Positions 1 to 5,336 of a stretch of DNA of 5,336 bases are shown one piece after another; the stretch's first letter is position 1, and every line of letters begins with the position of its first letter. The notes under the pieces were generated by a model. It did not search any database. It was not told the origin of the DNA and saw only the letters and a list, made by a program, of their open reading frames with translations. The translations under genes and the position numbers were made by a program. Origin of the DNA: Actinomycetota bacterium (GTDB lineage Bacteria; Actinomycetota; Actinomycetes; Nanopelagicales; Nanopelagicaceae); contig CANHFN010000064.1 of assembly GCA_947459935.1 (NCBI GenBank), forward strand, positions 1 through 5,336, read 5' to 3'.

Positions 1-1
1 A

Positions 2-1159
2 GATATTCCAGCGCTACTTTCAGAAGCTATTGCTGCTGCAAAAGCAGCAGGTCCAGCAGATGACTTTGCACCCCTTGCCACAAACGTTGCTCTCGGTGAT
101 TGGTCTGCTGAACATATTCCAACTGGCCCTGAAGTATTCTCAAAATTTGCTCCGGCACTTGGCGATATGTTTTCACGATCTGTTGCCGACAAAATCGAGC
201 TTTTTGGCTACTCCGAACACACCAATGAAACTACATGGGTTGGATCAAAGGGTGGCTTGCGCTTGCGTAAGGATTCACCAGTTGGCCGTGTAGAAATGAC
301 TGGAAAGTCTCATGATCGCTCTCGCTCTACTTGGGCCGGTGTTGAAACACGTGACTTTACCGATGTCTCTGTTGCAGATATCGATGCACAAATTCGCCAA
401 CGTCTTCAGTGGCAAGGCACCAAAGTAGATCTACCAGCAGGACGTTACGACACCATCTTGCCTTCAGGATCTGTTGCAGATCTATTTACATACATGATGT
501 GGGTATTAACTGCGCGCGATGCTCATGAAGGCCAATCTGTATTTTCTAAAAAGGGTGGCGGAACTCGAATCGGAGAGAAGCTGTCAAATGTTTCACTGCA
601 GTTCTTTAGCGATCCAGAATTCAAGCAATTGCCTGCAGCTAATTTTGTAGCAACTGCTGTGAGCTCACCGTACTCATCTGTCTTTGATAACGGTCAACCA
701 ATTAAGCGTGTTGATTGGCTCAAAGACGGCGTCTTGCAATCGCTGATCCAAACCCGTGCATCTGCAAAGATGACAAGCCTTGATTTCACACCACTAGGGG
801 AAAACTTAGTGATGAGCGTTGATGGTGCAAGTGGATCTCTTGAAGATATGGTCAAGAAAGTTGATAACGGACTTCTGCTCACAACATTCTGGTACATCCG
901 CATGGTTGATCCCAACTCACTGCTTCTGACTGGTTTAACTCGTGACGGTGTTTATCACGTTAAGGGCGGCGAAGTAGTTGGTGCAACTAACAACTTCCGC
1001 TGGAATGATTCTCCAGTTTCTGCACTCTCTCGAATTGTGCACGCTGGTGCCACAGAATGGACTCAGCCACGTGAGTGGGCTGGCGACATGTCTAATATGG
1101 CAATTCCGCCACTTGTAATCAAAGACTTCAATATGTCTACCGTTAGCCCAGGGAGTTAA
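2..1159 (+). CDS. tldE: TldE/PmbA-type metalloprotease-complex subunit, 5' end cut by window
   Basis: Partial gene: the frame is open from base 2, so the Met codon at 167 is internal and the true start lies upstream. About 385 residues are visible. TldD/TldE (PmbA) complexes are cytoplasmic proteases that trim small or unfolded peptides and mature some ribosomal peptides. TldD carries the HExxxH zinc motif and TldE is its non-catalytic partner. Counting from the first visible codon, there is no HExxxH anywhere; the place where TldD would have it reads ARDAHEGQSVFS (about 172-183), which supports the TldE role. Other family-typical stretches are GLRLRKDSPVGRVE (about 85-98), LLTTFWYIRMVDPNSLLLTG (about 293-312), NNFRWNDSPVSAL (about 330-342) and the C-terminal FNMSTVS, which I recognise from actinobacterial TldD-related proteins. 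A tldD gene probably lies just upstream, outside the window. The last codons hold the ribosome binding site of the next gene. The family call is firm; the TldE subtype rests on the missing zinc motif. Confidence 0.92.
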   Translation, partial: DIPALLSEAIAAAKAAGPADDFAPLATNVALGDWSAEHIPTGPEVFSKFAPALGDMFSRSVADKIELFGYSEHTNETTWVGSKGGLRLRKDSPVGRVEMTGKSHDRSRSTWAGVETRDFTDVSVADIDAQIRQRLQWQGTKVDLPAGRYDTILPSGSVADLFTYMMWVLTARDAHEGQSVFSKKGGGTRIGEKLSNVSLQFFSDPEFKQLPAANFVATAVSSPYSSVFDNGQPIKRVDWLKDGVLQSLIQTRASAKMTSLDFTPLGENLVMSVDGASGSLEDMVKKVDNGLLLTTFWYIRMVDPNSLLLTGLTRDGVYHVKGGEVVGATNNFRWNDSPVSALSRIVHAGATEWTQPREWAGDMSNMAIPPLVIKDFNMSTVSPGS

Positions 1160-1160
1160 T

Positions 1161-1343
1161 ATGAAAAAAATGATGATGCTTCTACTGTCCATGTCTTTAA
1201 CAATGACTGTGGCTGGCTGCTCCTCTAAAGGTGCAGATGATGCAAATCTAGAAGAGTACGCAGACTGCCTACAGCGTGTTATGGATGAAGCTGCAGCAGC
1301 AGGCACAGACAAGTTCGATATGTCTGTTTGCGACAATCTCTAA
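1161..1343 (+). CDS. very small secreted lipoprotein, function unknown
   Basis: This 60-residue protein has a classic lipoprotein signal: two N-terminal lysines, a Met/Leu-rich hydrophobic core (residues 4-17) and the lipobox VAGC with the lipidated cysteine at residue 20. After cleavage by signal peptidase II only about 41 residues would remain, anchored on the outer face of the membrane. The mature part starts with a short Ser/Gly linker, is acidic (many Asp and Glu), and has two further cysteines at 36 and 57 that could form a disulfide outside the cell. The segment around residues 29-47 looks helical and Ala-rich. The start is well supported by GGGAG at 1151-1155, five bases before the ATG and inside the end of the tldE-type gene, so the two genes are almost certainly cotranscribed and probably translationally coupled. 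I do not recognise a family. The signal peptide, ribosome binding site and position argue that it is real. Confidence 0.8.
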   Translation: MKKMMMLLLSMSLTMTVAGCSSKGADDANLEEYADCLQRVMDEAAAAGTDKFDMSVCDNL

Positions 1344-1394
1344 AACTCTGTTTGCCTCTTACATCTGCCTGATGTGAGCAAATACCTTGTTTTA
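1341..1394. terminator. bidirectional terminator-like hairpin between convergent genes
   Basis: The core stem pairs TTACATC (1359-1365) with GATGTGA (1371-1377) around a five-base loop, with one G-U pair. After a three-base bulge (1356-1358) the stem continues with TTTGC (1351-1355) against GCAAA (1378-1382). TAAAAC (1341-1346, including the lipoprotein stop codon) and GTTTTA (1389-1394) flank it symmetrically, giving a short T tract after the hairpin on either strand. The position, exactly between the + strand lipoprotein gene and the - strand SMR gene, fits a shared terminator. The stem is modest and the T tracts are only four long, so its strength is uncertain. Confidence 0.6.
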
Positions 1395-1406
1395 GGTTCC
1401 TCTTCT

Positions 1407-1730
1407 TTAGTGAGTTGCACTTGAGAAGTTAAGCAGCACAACTCCCGTAATAATGAACACGATTGCCGTTATGCGTGAGACAGAAACTGGATCTTTAAAG
1501 ATCAGCATTCCCAAAATTGCCGTTCCTGCCGCGCCAATTCCAGTCCAAACCGCATATGCCGTTCCAATAGGTAGAACTTTTAATGACCATGCAAGTAGAG
1601 AAAAACTGCCTGTTGCAAAAACTAAGAATCCAATACTTGGCCAAATCTTCGTGAAATTGTTTGAGAGTTTTAGCATGCTCGCAAAACCAACTTCGAGAAA
1701 GCCTGCCGTAATTACTGCCAGCCACGCCAT
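1407..1730 (-). CDS. small multidrug resistance (SMR) exporter, Gdx/SugE-like
   Basis: This 107-residue protein has the usual SMR length and four transmembrane helices (about 2-20, 30-50, 57-77 and 84-103). SMR proteins are dimeric proton-coupled exporters in the cytoplasmic membrane. The essential proton- and substrate-binding glutamate is Glu13 in AGFLEVGFA. Ser42, Tyr59 and Trp62, which line the pocket in guanidinium exporters, are also present, and the block PIGTAYAVWTGIGAAG (54-69) is the form seen in Gdx/SugE and YkkD rather than in EmrE. One departure is Phe16, where I recall Gdx proteins usually having Trp, so guanidinium is a reasonable but unproven substrate and quaternary ammonium export is the alternative. 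The ATG directly follows the TAA of the upstream DUF418 gene, and GGAAGG (about 1739-1744, inside that gene) gives a well-spaced ribosome binding site. It is the last gene of the five-gene operon. Only one SMR gene is seen, which suggests a homodimer. Confidence 0.9.
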   Translation of the reverse strand: MAWLAVITAGFLEVGFASMLKLSNNFTKIWPSIGFLVFATGSFSLLAWSLKVLPIGTAYAVWTGIGAAGTAILGMLIFKDPVSVSRITAIVFIITGVVLLNFSSATH

Positions 1731-2882
1731 TTATGCAACCTTCCTATTTCTTGTCAGCGTACTTACAAGTTGCTCAAGTGGGCCTTGCTTGAATTTTCTG
1801 AGCCAGATCGTTGAGAAGTAAACAAGTCCTAGCCAAATTCCAAAAGCAAGAAGTACTACGTGCCATGTTTGTAACTCTTGGAATAATCCAAGTCCCCATG
1901 AGCTAAAGATCACTGATGCAATCACCGATTGTGAGATGTAGACGGTCAATGACATCGCACCGGCAGGCTTCATCCACGAGACTAAATGTGGCTTTTCTTG
2001 TACTAACTTTCTTATAAGACCGACATACAGCATTGACATTAATGGCGCTGCAAGAAATGGAACAGCCAAAGCGATCAAATAAAGTGCTTCAGAAGGTTTA
2101 GACATCTGCTCGTTTTGGACCATTACTAAGCCCGCGATTACCTGGATAGGAACTCCAAAAATCAAACCGTATTTGATCAGTTGTGAATTCTTTGTTGAAT
2201 CTATGGGAGAAGAAAGGAACTGTGATCTAGCCATTCGAAGTCCAAGTAAGAAGGCTGCAAAAGCCAGGCCACCTTGGAGAAACACTCCCGTTAAAATGCT
2301 GTAACTCCACAGTTCCAAGCGCGCTGGAATTGATTCTACGAAGGTTCCATCTCGCAAAATCACGTCAAGATTTGATTCAGTACTCACTTGAAGATCCTCT
2401 TTGAGGACACGTTCTGCAACAAGAGCAAAGAAAACAACCAGTGAGAAGAGAAATGCTGAGACACCAAAGATCCACCGGCCCCAAACCTTAAGAGTTCTAT
2501 CTGCACGAAAAAAGAATGGGGTGAGCAGCAGCCCAAATAACCCGTACATGAAAATGATGTCTCCATGCCACAAGAAGGTGAAGTGAAGGATTCCAAGCAG
2601 GATCAGGGCGATGCAACGCTTTATCCATCTAGCCCTATTGGCTGCCTCTCCCCTGATTATGTAGTTTGAGCTGTAGCCAAAAAGAAATGAAAACAAAAGA
2701 TAAAACTTGCCCGCAAAAATTGCCGAAATGATAAAGGTTGCAGAACCATTGGCGAGCCCTTGAACCCATTCACCGCGAGCACCTTGATCGCTATTTAATC
2801 CCATGAACTGGATGTTTACGACCAAAATTCCAAGAAGGGCAAATCCTCGTAAAACATCCGGAGTTGTATCTCTTTGCTTCAT
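1731..2882 (-). CDS. DUF418 (YeiB-like) polytopic membrane protein
   Basis: This 383-residue protein has about eight to ten hydrophobic segments and the landmarks of the DUF418/YeiB family: DVLRGFALLGILVVN near the N terminus (9-23), FAGKFYLLFSFLFG (56-69), HGDIIFMYGLFGLLL (106-120), GAMSLTVYISQSVIA (308-322) and QGPLEQLV near the end (366-373). The length is normal and the gene looks intact. Family members resemble acyltransferase-3-like membrane proteins and are sometimes annotated as transporters, but no biochemical role is firmly established, so none is assigned here. The ATG is preceded by AGGAG (2891-2895), a strong ribosome binding site at normal spacing that overlaps the TAG stop of the upstream gene. 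At the other end its TAA touches the ATG of the SMR gene. Both junctions point to one transcript with coupled translation. Confidence 0.9.
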   Translation of the reverse strand: MKQRDTTPDVLRGFALLGILVVNIQFMGLNSDQGARGEWVQGLANGSATFIISAIFAGKFYLLFSFLFGYSSNYIIRGEAANRARWIKRCIALILLGILHFTFLWHGDIIFMYGLFGLLLTPFFFRADRTLKVWGRWIFGVSAFLFSLVVFFALVAERVLKEDLQVSTESNLDVILRDGTFVESIPARLELWSYSILTGVFLQGGLAFAAFLLGLRMARSQFLSSPIDSTKNSQLIKYGLIFGVPIQVIAGLVMVQNEQMSKPSEALYLIALAVPFLAAPLMSMLYVGLIRKLVQEKPHLVSWMKPAGAMSLTVYISQSVIASVIFSSWGLGLFQELQTWHVVLLAFGIWLGLVYFSTIWLRKFKQGPLEQLVSTLTRNRKVA

Positions 2883-2893
2883 TTTGTGATCTC

Positions 2894-3346
2894 CTAAATC
2901 GTTACATCAAAGGCCACCATTGCAACTGCAATAGCTATAGCCCATAGAGTTAAACTCGTAATAATCAACATGCATGCACGAAGTGGCTTTACCCCAGCGG
3001 TAACTGCGGCGGCTGCTGCAAATTGAGTGCCAATTAATATTGGGCCAAGGGCCGCCAATCCATAAATCCCATACTTATCAAATGCCTTGAGAGCTTTTTC
3101 AAACTTAGGCAGTTCGGCGGATTTTCCCTGCTTCACTCTCCTGTTGATCAATCGTTCTCTGATATTTGCAGCAAAGTAGGCGAAGAGAACAATAGTTATC
3201 GAATTTCCGACAACAGCGGCAATTAAGGTTGCTACTGGATTAAGTCCGACAAGAATTCCTGCCGGTACTACCGCAATAGCCTCCATCCACGGAATAGCGC
3301 CAGCAATGAATACTCCAAGTAATCCAAGGCTCTCAATGTCTAGCAT
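2894..3346 (-). CDS. small multi-drug export family membrane protein
   Basis: This 150-residue protein matches my memory of the small multi-drug export family (Pfam PF06695), whose annotation as an export protein rests on thin experimental support. Visible family-like features are the proline- and glutamate-containing segment GAIPWMEAIAVVPAGI (16-31, Glu22 inside the membrane region), the Gly-Asn pair at 47-48 after the second hydrophobic stretch, and a DedA-like stretch, YGLAALGPILIGTQFAAAAA (95-114), with a Gly-Pro at 101-102. Hydrophobic segments lie at about 7-33, 36-60, 93-116 and 122-147. A basic, lysine- and arginine-rich loop (62-88) probably faces the cytoplasm. The ATG abuts the TAA of the upstream gene. 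No clear Shine-Dalgarno sequence is visible there, so translation may depend on ribosomes finishing the upstream gene. The exported substrate is unknown. Confidence 0.82.
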   Translation of the reverse strand: MLDIESLGLLGVFIAGAIPWMEAIAVVPAGILVGLNPVATLIAAVVGNSITIVLFAYFAANIRERLINRRVKQGKSAELPKFEKALKAFDKYGIYGLAALGPILIGTQFAAAAAVTAGVKPLRACMLIITSLTLWAIAIAVAMVAFDVTI

Positions 3347-3892
3347 TTAGATATCTCGCTCACGCCAAGCCAAGACCATGGATGGCATAGAGGAAAAAGC
3401 GAATAAGACTGCAATTATCAAATAGCTTCCATCGTTTCCTTCAGGTTCAAATAATTTAAGTTCTGGTCCGGAGAGCATTAAAATGAATAGTCCTGCAATG
3501 AGATAGCCCATTGCGTAGTAGGCATATCTGAATGAAGTATCTCGAACTTTGATTTGACGTTCATCTAGAAGCTCATCAGGTGCGTCAGCTATCCCCCGAA
3601 CGCTAATTCGTAGAAACAGATAACCCAGAAGCACGGCAAAAACAAGGAATATGGCGGTAACGCTGTAAATCACTACCGCAGTTCCGTCAGATAGATTCAG
3701 ATTGGTTTTTAATGTTGGCCAATAACTACCTGCCGCAACCAGAGCTGTTCCCAGGGCTGTTAAAACAACCAGAATTCTTCGATTTCTCTGAGACCGTAAC
3801 CATCTGTACTTTGAGTCCTCATCGGTTAGTAAGGATTTCACTCCTTTTTCAGTTACGCCTTCAAACCAGTAAATCTTGTTTTTCTTTGACAT
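3347..3892 (-). CDS. four-helix membrane protein paired with XRE regulator, function unknown
   Basis: This 181-residue protein has a basic cytoplasmic N-terminal segment (residues 1-38) and four predicted transmembrane helices at about 39-58, 72-94, 124-141 and 155-175. The first pair of helices is separated from the second by an intracellular loop (95-123) holding PDELLDERQIKVRD (105-118). The C terminus ends with VLAWRERDI. I recall similar proteins, with the same Pro-Asp-Glu/Asp-Glu-Arg loop and an LAW-R-D tail, as uncharacterised membrane proteins of actinobacteria. The arrangement also recalls the DUF2178-type membrane proteins encoded next to small XRE regulators in other bacteria, but I cannot claim homology. 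The ATG lies two bases after the TAA of the XRE gene. GAAAGG (3902-3907) inside the end of that gene gives a plausible ribosome binding site. The pairing suggests either a membrane sensor that influences the regulator or a protein whose dose the regulator sets. No enzyme motif is seen. Confidence 0.8.
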   Translation of the reverse strand: MSKKNKIYWFEGVTEKGVKSLLTDEDSKYRWLRSQRNRRILVVLTALGTALVAAGSYWPTLKTNLNLSDGTAVVIYSVTAIFLVFAVLLGYLFLRISVRGIADAPDELLDERQIKVRDTSFRYAYYAMGYLIAGLFILMLSGPELKLFEPEGNDGSYLIIAVLFAFSSMPSMVLAWRERDI

Positions 3893-3894
3893 CC

Positions 3895-4128
3895 TTACTT
3901 ACCTTTCTTGAATGGAGTGAGCGAAAAGAGCTCTGAGACTTCTTGATTCAGTGTCTTAGCTATACGAATTGCCAGAACTAGTGAGGGGCTGTATTCCTCA
4001 CGCTCTAGATAGCCGATGGTTTGGTAATGCACGCCAGCCTTATCGGCAAGATCCTGCCTAGATAGCCCTAAGGCAACACGTGCTTCTTCAATGCGGTTAT
4101 AGACCGGCTCTTCTGGATTGCGACTCAT
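3895..4128 (-). CDS. XRE/Cro-family HTH transcriptional regulator
   Basis: This is a 77-residue single-domain DNA-binding protein. The HTH domain fills about residues 10-68: first helix NRIEEARVALG, then SRQDLADKAG (helix 2) and VHYQTIGYLEREEYSPS (recognition helix and following turn, 33-49), then LVLAIRIAKTLNQEVSELF, the usual last helices. There is no separate ligand domain. I chose the ATG at 4126-4128 rather than the in-frame ATG at 4153-4155, for three reasons. The longer start lies inside one of the two operator-like palindromes. The extra nine residues do not look like XRE sequence. A -10 box ends six bases before the 4128 ATG, which would make the mRNA leaderless, and no Shine-Dalgarno sequence is present at either start. 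It is the first gene of the five-gene operon and most likely represses it. The signal that relieves repression cannot be read from the sequence. Confidence 0.9.
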   Translation of the reverse strand: MSRNPEEPVYNRIEEARVALGLSRQDLADKAGVHYQTIGYLEREEYSPSLVLAIRIAKTLNQEVSELFSLTPFKKGK

Positions 4129-4163
4129 AGTTGTAGCATATATGCTATGTAGCATTAATGCAA
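4129..4163 (-). promoter_or_regulatory. promoter of the XRE-led operon, probably leaderless
   Basis: Read on the minus strand, a weak -35 box TTGCAT (4163-4158) is followed after exactly 17 bases by a -10 box TATGCT (4140-4135). Six bases separate the -10 box from the ATG at 4128, so transcription would start at or next to the A of the start codon. Leaderless mRNAs of this form are common in actinobacteria. The boxes match the consensus only partly (3/6 and 4/6), but their spacing, their location, and the lack of a ribosome binding site all agree. Confidence 0.6.
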
Positions 4164-4164
4164 C
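4133..4164. promoter_or_regulatory. two tandem palindromic operator-like sites
   Basis: Two 16-base units lie head to tail: GTAGCATATATGCTAT (4133-4148) and GTAGCATTAATGCAAC (4149-4164). They share GTAGCATwwATGC. The first contains a perfect 14-base palindrome, TAGCATATATGCTA (4134-4147). The second contains a perfect 10-base palindrome, GCATTAATGC (4152-4161), that extends to 16 bases with one mismatched pair. The first covers the -10 box and the second covers the -35 box, the layout expected of a dimeric XRE repressor acting on its own promoter. Binding by this particular regulator is inferred. Confidence 0.72.
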
Positions 4165-4201
4165 ATGCGGCGCGAGGCTTCTGCTCTATAGGCTCAGAGC
4201 T

Positions 4202-5336
4202 TCACACCATTTCATTAAGTGAGCGAACTGCCAGCTCACTTAGAAGCGCTGTTCCTCGATATAGCACTGCATCATCAAACATAGCTCGAGGCGAATGATT
4301 CACTTCTGATTTAGTGAAGTCTTGATCGACTGATGCTCCAAGGAACACGTAAGAACCTGGCACCTCTTCCAGCACTCGTGAATAATCCTCAGCACCAGCA
4401 ATAGGGTGCGGCATCTCCATAAAACCTTCACTACCAAAGAGATCGGCAGCAACTTTTCCTACGAATTGGGCATGGTCATTGTTATTAGCCGTGACTGGAT
4501 ACTGCTCAACAACTTTAACTTCCGCCTTTAACCCATATCCCTGTGCAATTGATTCACACAAACGGACTGCCTCAGCCTGGATCCGGCTTCTATTTTCTGG
4601 TGAGAATGTTCGAATAGTCGCTTGGAACTCTGCTGTGTCAGGAATTATGTTTGCTTTGGTGCCAGCATGAAATTGACCAACAGTAATTACTACTGGATCA
4701 AAAGCGTCAAAGGAGCGTGTAATCATCAACTGCAGCGCACTTATCATTTCGGCAGCAACTGGAATTGGATCTTTAGCGGTGTGAGGTTGTGATCCATGTC
4801 CACCCATACCGACCACAGTCACATGTAACTCATCACTAGAGGCCATCATGGTTCCACCTTTGGTAGTAAATGATCCTGTTGGAATTGTGGATGACATGAC
4901 GTGAATTCCGTACGTTGCATCTGCTTTTCGTCCGCTAGCAGTTAGGACACCTTCTTTGATCATATGTCCTGCACCGTCGAAACCTTCTTCACCTGGTTGA
5001 AACATGAAGACCACATCACCGTTTAGTTGTGACTTATTCTTGACCAACAATCTGGCAGCACCAATCAACATTGAAACATGTAAATCATGGCCACAAGCAT
5101 GCATGGCACCATCAATCTGACTCTTATAGGCAAGGTCAGCAAGTTCGGTCACAGGAAGAGCATCCATGTCTGCACGTAACAACACTGTCTTTTCAGATTT
5201 TCCTGCACGCAGCACAGCAGTTACTGAGCTGAGTCCTTTTCCTGTCGTTACTTCAAGACCTAAACCATCCCGTGCGGCCACAATCTTTGCCTGAATTTTA
5301 GGTAGATCCAATCCAATTTCCGGTTCTTGATGAATG
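4202..5336 (-). CDS. M20 family amidohydrolase/peptidase, 5' end cut by window
   Basis: The frame stays open to the right edge, with IHQEPEIG read before the Met at 5309-5311. That stretch corresponds to the conserved H-x-x-PE-x-G near the N terminus of this family, so the Met is internal and only a short N-terminal piece, probably a few dozen residues, is missing. Numbering from that Met, metal-site motifs are RADMDALP (46-53), HACGHD (71-76, Cys73 and His75), PGEEG (106-110, with the catalytic and ligand glutamates), His137 in YGIHV, and a late His339 in VNHSPRAMF. GTKANIIPD (217-225) and GAEDYS (306-311) are also typical. Together these mark the M20D group of cytoplasmic, two-metal amidohydrolases that split N-acyl amino acids, hippurate-like amides or related compounds. 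The exact substrate is not readable. The gene ends 73 bases before the XRE gene and is not obviously part of that operon, since a separate promoter lies in the gap. Confidence 0.95.
   Translation of the reverse strand, partial: IHQEPEIGLDLPKIQAKIVAARDGLGLEVTTGKGLSSVTAVLRAGKSEKTVLLRADMDALPVTELADLAYKSQIDGAMHACGHDLHVSMLIGAARLLVKNKSQLNGDVVFMFQPGEEGFDGAGHMIKEGVLTASGRKADATYGIHVMSSTIPTGSFTTKGGTMMASSDELHVTVVGMGGHGSQPHTAKDPIPVAAEMISALQLMITRSFDAFDPVVITVGQFHAGTKANIIPDTAEFQATIRTFSPENRSRIQAEAVRLCESIAQGYGLKAEVKVVEQYPVTANNNDHAQFVGKVAADLFGSEGFMEMPHPIAGAEDYSRVLEEVPGSYVFLGASVDQDFTKSEVNHSPRAMFDDAVLYRGTALLSELAVRSLNEMV

Noticed and set aside
39..60. GCAGCAGG/CCAGCAG-rich repeat near the left edge
   Set aside because: It encodes an Ala-rich helix of the TldE-type protein and is too short and irregular to be a repeat element.
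167..169. ATG as start of the TldE-type protein
   Set aside because: The frame is open and family-like upstream to base 2, so this Met is internal to a gene cut by the window edge.
935..1336. 133-codon minus-strand open frame across the tldE end and the lipoprotein gene
   Set aside because: It is antisense to two supported genes, its translation has no family features, and it would run against the likely transcription of this region.
1671..1679. TAGCATGCT inside the SMR gene as a further operator site
   Set aside because: It shares only the short TAGCAT and TGCT pieces, lacks the central spacing of the two tandem sites, and lies within conserved coding sequence.
1453..1821. 122-codon + strand open frame opposite the SMR gene
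   Set aside because: It lies antisense to a well-supported SMR gene and the DUF418 C terminus, has no recognisable domain or ribosome binding site, and reads as a shadow.
4183..4200. GCTCT/AGAGC inverted repeat after the amidohydrolase gene as a terminator
   Set aside because: The stem is only five base pairs with an eight-base loop and has no T tract on either side, so it is indistinguishable from chance.
4129..4201. Guanidine or other riboswitch in front of the operon that includes the SMR gene
   Set aside because: The gap is only 73 bases, is filled by the promoter and palindromes, and the predicted transcript has no leader.
5309..5311. ATG as start of the M20 amidohydrolase
   Set aside because: The upstream in-frame codons read IHQEPEIG, matching the conserved N-terminal family motif, so the gene continues past the window edge.

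Overview
The window looks like chromosomal DNA from a low-GC actinobacterium. By eye the base composition is balanced to slightly AT-rich, intergenic space is minimal (63 and 73 bp), and genes abut or nearly touch. The actinobacterial call rests on the TldE-type protein, whose C-terminal half resembles actinobacterial TldD-related proteins, and on a gene that appears to be transcribed without a leader, which is common in that phylum. A streamlined planktonic lineage such as Nanopelagicales would fit, but this is inference and no rRNA or marker gene is present. There are no mobile elements, CRISPR arrays, tRNAs or rRNAs.

Layout. Positions 2-1159 (+) hold the C-terminal ~385 residues of a TldE/PmbA-type subunit, followed one base later by a tiny 60-residue lipoprotein gene (1161-1343, +). 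A symmetric hairpin flanked by A and T tracts (1341-1394) lies between these genes and the converging minus-strand block, and probably terminates both. On the minus strand, read right to left, a truncated M20-type amidohydrolase/peptidase (4202-5336) is followed by a 73-bp gap. That gap carries two tandem operator-like palindromes and a promoter. A tightly packed five-gene operon then follows: an XRE-family regulator (3895-4128), a four-helix membrane protein of unknown function (3347-3892), a small multi-drug export family protein (2894-3346), a DUF418/YeiB-family membrane protein (1731-2882) and an SMR-family exporter of Gdx/SugE type (1407-1730). Gene spacings in the operon are 2, 0, 11 and 0 bp.

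How it may work together. Every non-regulatory gene in the operon encodes an integral membrane protein, and two belong to families linked with small-molecule export. The promoter's -10 and -35 boxes each sit inside one of the two palindromes, so the simplest model is that the XRE protein represses its own operon and releases it when an unknown signal or toxic compound appears. The XRE plus membrane-protein pair followed by three transporter-like proteins is the most interesting part of the window. The TldE and M20 genes are ordinary peptide-processing and hydrolase genes with no visible link to it.
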